Source of the DNA: Planctomycetales bacterium
GTDB taxonomy: Bacteria > Planctomycetota > Planctomycetia > Pirellulales > Thermoguttaceae
Assembly (NCBI GenBank): GCA_007122045.1
Contig: SKJM01000157.1
Span: 1 to 7,966, forward strand
Direction of reading: 5' to 3'
Length of the DNA stretch: 7,966 bases
Shown piece after piece: positions 1-6,632 of the stretch. The notes below the pieces were generated by a model. The model was not told where the DNA came from. It searched no databases and was given only the letters and a program-made list of their open reading frames with translations. Made by a program: the position numbers and the translations under genes. How positions within the stretch are numbered: the first letter of the stretch is position 1; the number at the start of each line of letters is the position of its first letter.

Positions 1-352
1 AATTGGTCACCTTGCTGAGAATGGTGAGTCCCATCAGGCTCGTGGCCGCCTCGGCAAGCTGGTTTTCGGCGTCGGCCGGGTAGTTGTCGTGCGAGGGGAT
101 GGACCACCGCATGATGTCGTCCTTGCCGGCCACTTGGGCCACCTGGAAGGGCCGCACCGTGGCCAGGTCCTCGTCGAACTCGACGATTTCCAGGCTCGTG
201 GCCGCCAGGGGCTCGAAATCGTCGAACAGGAGTTCGCCCCGCACGTCGGCCTCCTCGGCGGCCCGGGGCGGCCGCGGGCGGATCAGCACCGCAACGAGCA
301 CCACCAGGGCGGCTGCAACGACAAAGGTAAGGGTCTTGGTATTTTCATTCAT
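1..352 (-). CDS. DUF4340 domain-containing protein, N-terminal part (runs off the left edge)
   Basis: Only the first 117 codons are in the window; the reading frame is open to base 1. The protein starts MNENTKTLTF and has one hydrophobic segment at about residues 8-25, followed by an arginine/proline-rich stretch. This suggests an N-terminal membrane anchor with the rest outside the cytoplasm. The visible body includes FDDFEPLAATSLEIVEFDED (about 43-62) and WSIPSHDNYPADAENQLAEA (about 83-102). The second is the Trp-x-(Ile/Leu)-x-x-Pro...Tyr-Pro-Ala-Asp pattern I know from DUF4340 proteins of planctomycetes. These commonly follow GldG-type ABC auxiliary genes, as here, where the fused permease/GldG gene lies 124 bases upstream on the same strand. 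The ATG at 352-350 is the only start that keeps this frame; the ATG at 357 hits a stop at once. The Shine-Dalgarno site is weak (GGA about 10 bases upstream). The biochemical role is unknown; it is presumably a partner of the ABC complex. The family call rests on the N-terminal third only. Confidence 0.82.
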   Translation of the reverse strand, partial: MNENTKTLTFVVAAALVVLVAVLIRPRPPRAAEEADVRGELLFDDFEPLAATSLEIVEFDEDLATVRPFQVAQVAGKDDIMRWSIPSHDNYPADAENQLAEAATSLMGLTILSKVTN

Positions 353-476
353 GGCATCGATTCCGTGGAAATGCGTAATCCCGTGTCATGGCCGTCCCGG
401 CCGGCGCCGAAACAGGATCGGGACGGGCCGTTCGGCTTGGTATGCCGGCGCCGGCCGCGCCGGCCACCGGTTGCGG
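353..476 (-). other. Intercistronic gap with a GC-rich stem-loop
   Basis: This 124-base gap between the fused permease gene and the DUF4340 gene is longer than the 38-base gap before it. It holds a perfect 8-bp inverted repeat, CCGTCCCG at 392-399 and CGGGACGG at 419-426, with a 19-base loop. Allowing one bulged G, the stem extends to 10 bp (390-399 with 419-429). A 12-base perfect palindrome, GCCGGCGCCGGC, lies at 444-455. No run of T follows either structure on the minus strand, so a classical intrinsic terminator is not supported. An mRNA-processing or stabilising hairpin that lowers DUF4340 expression relative to the upstream genes would fit, but that is inference. Confidence 0.5.
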
Positions 477-3332
477 TTACCGGAGGCGGGTCTTCGCCAC
501 CCCTTCGCGCTCCTTGATCCGGCGGGTGAAGAAGACGATTAGGGCCAGCAGCAGGGGCGGAATGGGCGGCAGGGCCACGGCCCAGAACTTGTACGCGTCC
601 TGCACGCCCCGCACCGTCAGGGCCAGCTCCGTCTCGATCTCGTTCACCTCGCGGTCCATGTCCTGCTGGAGCCGCTCCAGCCGGATGTCGAGCCGCCGCT
701 GGCCGTCCCGGAGCACCGTCTGCACGCGGTGGGCGATCTCGACCGGCCCGAGCCGCTCCTTCTGCATCCGCTCGCGAAGCCGCTCGATCTCGCGGTCGAG
801 CTTCTCCTGCTCCTCCGCCCGCGTCTGCTCGAACTCGTCGCGCAGCCGTTCGCGGGCACTGGCGGTATCCTCGCGGGCTTGTTCGGTCTGCTGCTCGATC
901 CGCTTCAAGGTCCGGTACTTCGGCCGGCGGGAACGGATGTCGATGAACCGGTCGTCGCCGGCCAGGGCGTCGAGGATGTTCAGCACGAAGGTGACGTTGT
1001 CGAAATCGAAGTAGAAGCCCACTTCGGGCCGCTGCCCCTCTTCGCGAATTTGGAAGAACTGCGGCGTGAGCATGTCGAGGTCGGCCACGACCACCACGTC
1101 GAGGTCGCCGCGGCGGGGCGGGGCGGGCGCCGGTTCGCCGGCGTCGAAGGCGTCGGGGGCGAACCCGCCGGCCGCTTCGAGTTGTTGCATCAGTTCCGGC
1201 GGCAGCTCGCCGGCCCCCGGTCCCGCATCGGCCGCCGGGAGCCCGGCCGGCGGCTCGTCGTCGGCCATGTGCTCGATTCGATCGACCTTGCCCCGAATCC
1301 GCGCGGCCAACACGTAGCTGTTGCCGCTCGGCCGGCGCCGCGGGTTCGCGTTCAGGCCGGCCGGCCGGCCGAACATGTCCCGGCTTATCAGATCGTCGAA
1401 CCGCACGCTTCCCGTTTCGGTTCCGGTTCGGGCCAGCGGCTTGAAGTCGAGGTCGGAGGCATGGAGTTTGGCCACCGCGCCGGGGAAGGGGAACAGCACC
1501 TGCTGCAAGCCACCGGAAATGCGGCTCTCCCGGTTGAAGGGCTCCCGGGCGCCGGCGCCTTCATCGACGAAGACGAACTCTTCCGGGAAAATGTCGGCGT
1601 GCTGGCGGTACGGGTTGTAGTTCTGCCAGACGACATAGTCGGGCGCGAAGTCGATGCCCAGCAGGCGCCACAGGCGGTTGATGTCGCCCTTGGGGAGCGA
1701 ATGCTGCTGCTGCATGGGCATCATCGGGTTCTGCGGCGGATTCCTCGGCATACTGGTGGCGGGCACGTTGGGAGCGAACAGGGGGAACGGGTCCTCGAAC
1801 ACGGCCGTGGGAATGCCGCTTTCCACTGCGGCAATGAAATGGTCCATGCCGTCCGGCCCGAGGCTCGACGGCTGCACCGCCAGCAGGGCGTCGACCTCTT
1901 CGAGGATGGGCTCGTTCGGATCGATCCGCACCACGTCGTACTGTTTCTGCAGTTCGGCGACGATGGGCCAGTCCTGCCCCGGCGTCATCGCCTGCATGCT
2001 GAACCGGCCGAACAGCGGCGCGTCGGTATCGACCACGCCGATGCGCCGGCGCTCCTGGTCGGTCACCGTGGCCACCGAGCGGGCCAGTTCGTACTCGACC
2101 GGAATACCGCGGTCGACGAACGGCAGGACCACCCGCTCCAGCCCGTGCGTCACCGCCACCCCCATGAAAACGTGGTTCTCGGTGACGGCGCCGCGGGTGA
2201 GGTCGTGGACCTGGCGAGGGCGGATTTCGTACAGTTTCTCGGCGTCGGCCGCCTCTTCGCTGAACCGTTCCGTGCTGTGCACCTGCACCTGAATCTTCTC
2301 GCCCCCCAACGCCCGAATCTCCCGCAGCGTGCTCTCCAGGTTGGCCTTCGTTTGCACGTAGGCCTCGGGCACTTGCGGGCTGATGAACGCCTCGATTTGA
2401 ATGGGCTGCTCAGGGTCGAGGTCGCGGATGAGCCGGACGGTTTGCGGCGACAGGCTGTTGATCCGCTCGCTGGTCACGTCGAGGCGGGCATCGCGCCAAT
2501 CGAACGCCAGGATGGCGCAGACGGCCATGGTGGCCAGCGCGCCGGTCCGGGCGCTGAAGTGCCCGGCCTGCACGGCCCAGTCGGTTCCGCGCGACCAGTG
2601 CCGCCGCCCGATCAGCACCATGCACAGGTACAGCATGACGGCCACGATGCCGGCGAAGTACACGATCGACGAGAGGCTGATCACGCCGTTGCCGAAGTCG
2701 GCGAACTGGTGCCCGATGCTCCACGACCGCACGGCCGCGGCCCACGCCGGCGGCATGATCGACTCGGCCCAGACGCCCAGCACCAGCGGCGCGTTGAACA
2801 GGGCCCCGAGAATGAAGGCCACCGTCAGGTTCCGCGTCAGGAACGAGCCGGCCATGCCGACCGCCAGCATGGCCAACCCGACGAACCAGTAGCCGAAGTA
2901 CGTGCCGAGCAGCAACCCGATGTCGGGGCTCCCCAGCGTTTCCAACACGGCGTAGTTGCACAGCAGCGAGAACAGCAGCGAGACGGTGTAAATGGCCACC
3001 GCGGCCAGGTACTTGCCCAGCACCACGTCGAAGTCGGTGACGGGGATGGTCAGCAGCAGTTCGTCGGTGCCCTGGCGGCGTTCTTCCGCCCAAACGCTCA
3101 TGGTGATGGCGGGAATGAACGCCAGCATGATGAACGGGAACCAGAAGTTCAACTGGTTCAGGTTCGCCAGGTTCGCGTTGAAGAACTCGTTCGGCCAGAA
3201 GGCGGCAATGGTTCCCAGAAACACGAACAGCCACACGAACACGTAGCCCAGCGGGCTGGTGAAGTAACTGACGAAGTCCCGCTTGAACACGGAAAGCAAC
3301 ACGTTCATTTTCATGGCAAACAACTCATCCAT
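477..3332 (-). CDS. ABC-2 type permease fused to a GldG-like auxiliary (ABC_transp_aux) protein
   Basis: This 951-residue protein joins two parts that are separate genes (gldF and gldG) in Bacteroidota. Residues 1-245 form an ABC-2 permease with about six membrane segments (roughly 28-47, 62-81, 104-127, 143-163, 168-190, 221-242) and the typical cytoplasmic loop WAEERRQGTDELLLTIPVT (81-99). A further segment at 262-279 starts the GldG part, whose ABC_transp_aux-type region includes DVTSERINSLSPQT (285-298) and continues through an extracytoplasmic body. A Pro/Met/Gln-rich insert sits at about 528-546 and a Pro/Ala/Gly-rich linker at about 693-740. A strongly charged, probably coiled-coil stretch runs from about 805 to 905, before a last membrane segment (916-936) and the basic tail FFTRRIKEREG. 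TGA directly precedes the first ATG, so no longer start exists. The ATG at 3314 (residue 7) has a better Shine-Dalgarno site (GGATGAG, 9 bases upstream) and may be the true start, giving 945 residues. The ATPase gene lies 38 bases upstream. Family assignment is firm; substrate unknown. Confidence 0.93.
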   Translation of the reverse strand: MDELFAMKMNVLLSVFKRDFVSYFTSPLGYVFVWLFVFLGTIAAFWPNEFFNANLANLNQLNFWFPFIMLAFIPAITMSVWAEERRQGTDELLLTIPVTDFDVVLGKYLAAVAIYTVSLLFSLLCNYAVLETLGSPDIGLLLGTYFGYWFVGLAMLAVGMAGSFLTRNLTVAFILGALFNAPLVLGVWAESIMPPAWAAAVRSWSIGHQFADFGNGVISLSSIVYFAGIVAVMLYLCMVLIGRRHWSRGTDWAVQAGHFSARTGALATMAVCAILAFDWRDARLDVTSERINSLSPQTVRLIRDLDPEQPIQIEAFISPQVPEAYVQTKANLESTLREIRALGGEKIQVQVHSTERFSEEAADAEKLYEIRPRQVHDLTRGAVTENHVFMGVAVTHGLERVVLPFVDRGIPVEYELARSVATVTDQERRRIGVVDTDAPLFGRFSMQAMTPGQDWPIVAELQKQYDVVRIDPNEPILEEVDALLAVQPSSLGPDGMDHFIAAVESGIPTAVFEDPFPLFAPNVPATSMPRNPPQNPMMPMQQQHSLPKGDINRLWRLLGIDFAPDYVVWQNYNPYRQHADIFPEEFVFVDEGAGAREPFNRESRISGGLQQVLFPFPGAVAKLHASDLDFKPLARTGTETGSVRFDDLISRDMFGRPAGLNANPRRRPSGNSYVLAARIRGKVDRIEHMADDEPPAGLPAADAGPGAGELPPELMQQLEAAGGFAPDAFDAGEPAPAPPRRGDLDVVVVADLDMLTPQFFQIREEGQRPEVGFYFDFDNVTFVLNILDALAGDDRFIDIRSRRPKYRTLKRIEQQTEQAREDTASARERLRDEFEQTRAEEQEKLDREIERLRERMQKERLGPVEIAHRVQTVLRDGQRRLDIRLERLQQDMDREVNEIETELALTVRGVQDAYKFWAVALPPIPPLLLALIVFFTRRIKEREGVAKTRLR

Positions 3333-3370
3333 TCACACGATGGGGGGGCGGTCTTGGAGGGATGGCATCG

Positions 3371-4099
3371 CTACAGGGTTGCCGGGCTGGTCAGTTCCCG
3401 GAAATGTTCTTCCAGCGGCCGGCCGTCGTCCAGCAGCTTGTTCACGGGTCCGTCGAACACCAGGCGGCCCTCGTCGATGAACAGCATCCGGTCGGCCATG
3501 GCCTCGACCTCTTGAAGGATGTGCGTCGAGAGCAGGATGGTTTTCGTCTGGCCCAACCGGCGGATCGTATCGCGCACCTCGTGAATCTGGTTCGGGTCCA
3601 GGCCGGCGGTCGGCTCGTCGAGAATGAGCACGTCGGGTTCGTGCAGGAGCACCTGGGCCATGCCGACGCGCTGGCGGTAGCCGCGGGAGAGCTTTTCGAT
3701 GGGCTTGCCCACCACCGCGCCCAACGAGCACTGGTGGATGACCTCGTCGATGCGTGCGGGCGGCACGCCGCGGGCCGAGGCGAAGAACCTCAGGAGGCCG
3801 CGCGGGGTCATTCCGGGGTAGAGCGGCCCATTCTCCGGCAGGTATCCCAAGCGTGTCGCGCCGGCCAGCCGATCGGTAAACATGTCGTGGCCGGCGACTC
3901 GGGCGGTTCCTTTCGAGGGGGCCAGATAGCCGGTCAGCAGCTTCATGGTGGTGCTTTTTCCAGCCCCGTTCGGACCCAAGAACGCCACCACTTCGCCCTG
4001 GCGGACTTTGAACGAGACATTTTCAATGGCGGCAAAGCGGCCGTAGTACTTCGAGAGCCCTTCGGCCTCGATCATGGCAGGACCTTGCTGCTCACTCAT
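3371..4099 (-). CDS. ABC transporter ATP-binding protein (ABC-2/GldA-like)
   Basis: This 242-residue ATPase drives the membrane protein encoded next downstream. All nucleotide-binding motifs are visible: Walker A GPNGAGKST (42-50), signature LSRGY (137-141), Walker B VLILDEP (157-163), D-loop GLDP (166-169) and H-loop STH (191-193). At the Q-loop position it reads GYLPEN (85-90), with no glutamine, as in GldA and many drug/lipid-type ABC-2 ATPases. The signature has LSRGY instead of LSGGQ, also usual in that group. Length fits the family. I chose the ATG at 4099 because the ATPase fold starts just after it and GGAG lies about 10 bases upstream. The frame stays open to 4477, but that extension has no ABC content, and the ATG at 4075 (residue 9) is a weaker alternative. 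It is the first gene of the three-gene operon with the fused permease and DUF4340 genes. It probably sits on the cytoplasmic face of the inner membrane. The exported substrate cannot be read from the sequence. Confidence 0.95.
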   Translation of the reverse strand: MSEQQGPAMIEAEGLSKYYGRFAAIENVSFKVRQGEVVAFLGPNGAGKSTTMKLLTGYLAPSKGTARVAGHDMFTDRLAGATRLGYLPENGPLYPGMTPRGLLRFFASARGVPPARIDEVIHQCSLGAVVGKPIEKLSRGYRQRVGMAQVLLHEPDVLILDEPTAGLDPNQIHEVRDTIRRLGQTKTILLSTHILQEVEAMADRMLFIDEGRLVFDGPVNKLLDDGRPLEEHFRELTSPATL

Positions 4100-4340
4100 C
4101 CTGGGGGTACTCCGTAATTTTGCAGTGATGGGCCGGCGCATCGGCCGGCCGGCAGAGGCTAAACACTCTATGTTACCACAACCCAAACGCCCGCTACAAC
4201 CCGAATACACCGGCGCCCCTCCGCGCGGCGCGCGGACGCCAAGCCGTGGAAACAGCGTGAACGGGGGGGATTCTTTGGCGAAAACCCCCGCTTGGCCGAT
4301 GGTTGTTTCCGCCAACGCCCCATATCTTGCAGAATCCGGC
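4100..4340. other. Intergenic region upstream of the ABC operon, with hairpins and a possible promoter
   Basis: This 241-base gap separates the small membrane protein gene from the ABC operon, both on the minus strand. Just upstream of the ATPase gene a perfect 7-bp inverted repeat (GGCCGGC at 4131-4137, GCCGGCC at 4144-4150, 6-base loop) would lie in the mRNA leader. Further along, C plus a G-run (4262-4269) faces CCCCCG (4285-4290), giving a 6-bp stem with a 17-base loop. TTGGCG (4275-4280) can alternatively pair with CGCCAA (4310-4315). These may contribute to ending the upstream transcript, but there is no clear U-tract. No small gene with credible start and coding character was found here. 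Confidence 0.5.
4170..4199 (-). promoter_or_regulatory. Candidate sigma-70-like promoter for the ABC operon
   Basis: Read on the minus strand, TTGTAG (4199-4194) and TAACAT (4175-4170) are spaced 18 bases apart. They match 3 of 6 and 4 of 6 positions of the bacterial -35 and -10 consensus. This would give a leader of about 65 bases before the ATPase start at 4099. The stretch is locally more AT-rich than its surroundings. Planctomycete promoters are poorly defined, so this is a weak, pattern-only suggestion. Confidence 0.22.
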
Positions 4341-4745
4341 CTACCCGAACAGCTTGTTGTGGAGCTTCGCCACTTCCGCGGCCTTGGCCCGAAGCTCTGC
4401 CGGAAGGCGCTGCCCCGCGCCCCAACCCGGTTCGGTGAACACCTGGCCGGGGTACGCCCTATTTTGTGCCCGCACAACCTGCCACAGGAGGGTTCGTTCC
4501 CCGCGGTTGAGCTGGTGAACTTTGCAGAGTGCGTGGAACAGTGCCGGGTGGCTGTTCAGCCGCCGCCGAAGCGCGGCCCGGTGGGCGTAATAGGCCCCAA
4601 CACTGACGGCGCCGATGACCGCGGCCGCAACGCCCAGCCACAGGACCATCGCGCCGACGTCGGCCTGTTGGGCGTGCGGCCCGACGGCTTGGGCGATCAA
4701 GAAGAGGAATGAGTGGGCGAATGGCACGACGCAAGCATGAATCAT
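4341..4745 (-). CDS. Small hypothetical membrane protein, second gene of the HEAT-repeat operon
   Basis: I do not recognise a named family for this 134-residue protein. It begins MIHACVVPFAHSFLFLIAQA, which resembles a signal peptide or a short hydrophobic helix. A clear membrane segment follows at about 32-53, then the basic stretch HRAALRRRL (55-63), which by the positive-inside rule suggests a cytoplasmic C-terminal region. That region (66-134) is soluble and helical: LFHALCKVHQLNRGERTLLW (69-88), then a PGQVFTEPGWG segment (99-109), then a charged helix ending KLHNKLFG. The layout of helices around a hydrophobic-Phe-x-x-Pro element recalls a helical module I have seen in bacterial regulatory proteins, but this is memory only. 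The ATG at 4745 overlaps the upstream HEAT gene's TGA (ATGA) and has a strong Shine-Dalgarno site, so this start is well supported and translational coupling is likely. The frame stays open further upstream to 5387, but that extension is antisense-like shadow within the HEAT gene. Confidence 0.8.
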   Translation of the reverse strand: MIHACVVPFAHSFLFLIAQAVGPHAQQADVGAMVLWLGVAAAVIGAVSVGAYYAHRAALRRRLNSHPALFHALCKVHQLNRGERTLLWQVVRAQNRAYPGQVFTEPGWGAGQRLPAELRAKAAEVAKLHNKLFG

Positions 4746-6448
4746 CGAGCAACCTCCGTGGAGACGGTATCCGAATTCGCGCCGTTCCGTTGAGTTGGCA
4801 ATGGGTCCTCCGGGGTCGGAACCTCCCCTTCGCCTGCCGGGGCGTCCCCGGCTCCGGCGTGCTGCGCCAGGGCCGCGCTGATGCGTTGCAGGCTCCCCTC
4901 GGCCGCCTCCTGCACCACGTAGCTCCGGTCCAGCATGGCGTCGCGGAGCGCTTCCCAGGAGGGAGTCGACTTGCAGTCGGCCAGCGCCGTGGCGGCCGCC
5001 ACGCGTACGATGTGATCCTCGTCGGAAAGCAACTCGATGATCCGCTGCTCCAGCTTGGAAACCTTGGAAACCAGGCCCATCGCAAGCGCCGCGAGCACGG
5101 CCCGGCGACGCCCGACCGGAGAAAGCCGGCTGAGTTCGTGGAGCACCTGCTCGACACAGTAGGCGTCGATCTTGACCACGAGGGCCCCGGCTACCTGGCG
5201 CTGTTCGGGGTCGATGTGGTCGAAGTTGGCCAGGAACTGGCGGAAGGTGAACTCCGGCATGGCGGTCTTCAGCGCTTCGCGGACCTCCTCGGCCGGGTCG
5301 TCGACCATGCGGATCAGCAGCGACATGGCGCCGAGAATCTGCCGCTGCCGCACCTGCACGACGGCTTCGGCCCGCACCGCGGCGCACGGGTCGGTGAGGG
5401 CGTCGACGATGATCGGGTTGACGCCGGGGCCCTCGGCGTCTTTCAGGGCCCGGACCGCGGCGGCGCGTCCGGCCGGCTTCCCGCCCCGGGCGAGGTAGGC
5501 GAGAACGGCCGAAACCGATTCCCCCTCGACCGACGAGCCGACCAGCACCTGCACGGCCCCCGCCTGGCCTTCCTCGTCGAGTTCGGCGAAGACCGGATGT
5601 TCGGGCGCCGCCCAGGCGATGTTCCGAATCCGCCGCAGCGATTCGGCCACCGCGCGGCTCGGCTGGGCGCCCACGGTTCGGGCCAGGTGGCCGACGAACT
5701 TCGCGTCGGTCCGGCTGCCGATCACGTCGGCCACCACCAGCGGCGCTTTCGGGTCGTCCAGCAGCCCCAGCAGCAGACGAACCACGCCGCCCTGCTCACT
5801 GGTGCGCAGCAATTCGACGATCGGCGCGTAGCTGGCCTCCCGGGGCCGGCTGAGCAGGTCGCGCAGCGTCACGTTCTTCTGCCGGGCCAGCAGGAGGAGC
5901 GCCTCGACGGCCTCGCTTTGCCGGTGGCGGTGGAACTTGCGCACCGCGTCCTCGAGGTCCAGCGTGATGCGGTCGCGCAGTCCCCTCAGGTCGCGCGGTT
6001 TCGTTCGCGCATCGTTCTTGCACAATTCGCCGTAGAAGGCCTCGGTCAGCCGGAGCACGCTCTGGGCGAGCAGCGGGGCGTTCGGGTTGTTCTCTCGAAC
6101 CAGCGCGGCGATAAGCGCCGGCAGCGCGTCGTACAAGCGAAAGCGCTCCACGGTGGTGCACGCCTTCTCGACCGCCGTCGGATCGCGGTCGTGCAGGACT
6201 TCGGCCACGACGCGGACCAGCCGGTCAGGCCGCTCGGCGATGATCTCACGGTCGTTGAGGCCGAACGTGGCGAGCCGGCGAAAGATGGCCCGATGCCCCG
6301 CCTCATTCCGCCGTTGCAGCAGCGCCCGCAGCGCGCCGTGGCGCGTGGCCTCGTGGCCGGAATCGAGTGCGGCGACGAGCACCTCGACGGCGGCCTGATT
6401 CTCGGTTTTCGCGAGGAACTGAAAGGTTGCTTTGGGCCCGGGTTGCAT
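4742..6448 (-). CDS. HEAT-repeat domain-containing protein
   Basis: This 568-residue, largely helical protein has repeated pairs of helices of the HEAT / PBS-lyase-like type. Clear examples are VLVAALDSGHEATRHGALRA (23-42), IIVDALTDPCAAVRAEAV (346-363), LLIRMVDDPAEEVREALK (377-394) and IIELLSDEDHIVRVAAATAL (470-489). Two more are LRDAMLDRSYVVQEAAEGSL (501-520) and, less regular, VVRLLLGLLDDPKAPLVVADVI (222-243). The D-x-x-x-x-V-R-x-x-A pattern recurs. HEAT solenoids are protein-binding scaffolds, so a structural or adaptor role is likely. No catalytic motif, signal peptide or membrane segment is visible, pointing to a cytoplasmic location. The last 40 or so residues (Gly/Ala/Pro/Glu-rich) look disordered. 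The start at 6448 has only a weak Shine-Dalgarno site (GAGAG about 9 bases upstream). The stop overlaps the start of the small membrane protein gene, so the two probably act together, perhaps as a membrane-tethered scaffold (inference). The partner and pathway are unknown. Confidence 0.85.
   Translation of the reverse strand: MQPGPKATFQFLAKTENQAAVEVLVAALDSGHEATRHGALRALLQRRNEAGHRAIFRRLATFGLNDREIIAERPDRLVRVVAEVLHDRDPTAVEKACTTVERFRLYDALPALIAALVRENNPNAPLLAQSVLRLTEAFYGELCKNDARTKPRDLRGLRDRITLDLEDAVRKFHRHRQSEAVEALLLLARQKNVTLRDLLSRPREASYAPIVELLRTSEQGGVVRLLLGLLDDPKAPLVVADVIGSRTDAKFVGHLARTVGAQPSRAVAESLRRIRNIAWAAPEHPVFAELDEEGQAGAVQVLVGSSVEGESVSAVLAYLARGGKPAGRAAAVRALKDAEGPGVNPIIVDALTDPCAAVRAEAVVQVRQRQILGAMSLLIRMVDDPAEEVREALKTAMPEFTFRQFLANFDHIDPEQRQVAGALVVKIDAYCVEQVLHELSRLSPVGRRRAVLAALAMGLVSKVSKLEQRIIELLSDEDHIVRVAAATALADCKSTPSWEALRDAMLDRSYVVQEAAEGSLQRISAALAQHAGAGDAPAGEGEVPTPEDPLPTQRNGANSDTVSTEVAR
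4753..4757 (-). promoter_or_regulatory. Strong Shine-Dalgarno site for the small membrane protein gene
   Basis: On the minus strand GGAGG lies 7 bases before the ATG at 4745, inside the last codons of the HEAT-repeat gene. It fixes the start of the small gene and is the best ribosome-binding site visible in the window. Confidence 0.75.
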
Positions 6449-6566
6449 AGATGGACTCTCGCAGAGGTGAATACCGGTGCGGCCGCTGCGCCTTGGGGAG
6501 GACGCCGCGCTGGATGGCTTACAAGAAGCATAGGTTATGTTTTCGGCCGAGGGGGGAGCGGTAGCG

Positions 6567-6601
6567 GTAGGGTGGGACTCGCACCACTCAGCCCACCCTA
6601 C
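6567..6601. repeat. REP-like palindromic element
   Basis: GTAGGGTGGG (6567-6576) and CCCACCCTAC (6592-6601) form a perfect 10-bp inverted repeat around a 15-base loop. The GTAGGGTGGG...CCCACC type of palindrome is, from memory, a common dispersed intergenic (REP-type) sequence in planctomycetes and several other bacteria. Only one copy is in this window, so the repeat nature is inferred, while the hairpin itself is seen directly. With no T-run after it, terminator function is unlikely. Confidence 0.6.
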
Positions 6602-6613
6602 ACCTCATACGGC

Positions 6614-6632
6614 GGCTGCCATTTTGGCAGCC
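6614..6632. repeat. Short perfect stem-loop
   Basis: GGCTGCC (6614-6620) and GGCAGCC (6626-6632) form a perfect 7-bp stem with a 5-base loop, ATTTT. It lies 12 bases after the REP-like palindrome, so the two hairpins form a tandem block in the non-coding gap. There is no T-tract on either side. It could be part of the same mobile repeat unit, a regulator binding site or an RNA hairpin; the sequence does not decide. Confidence 0.5.

Noticed and set aside
84..542. Plus-strand open frames at the left edge (84-542 and 89-517)
   Set aside because: They oppose the DUF4340 coding region, span the intercistronic gap and have no recognisable content.
729..3515. A 928-codon open frame on the plus strand, antisense to the permease/GldG fusion gene
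   Set aside because: Its translation is rich in Arg, His, Gly, Pro and Ala with no domain, and it mirrors a clearly real gene on the other strand. High GC and third-position bias keep such antisense frames open.
4100..4477. N-terminal extension of the ATPase frame up to 4477
   Set aside because: The added residues have no ABC features, run across intergenic DNA and overlap the small membrane protein gene. The ATG at 4099 has a Shine-Dalgarno site and family-like length.
4746..5387. Upstream extension of the small membrane protein frame
   Set aside because: It lies inside the HEAT gene on the same strand in another frame, with Arg/Gly/Pro-rich shadow composition. The ATGA overlap with a GGAGG site marks the real start.
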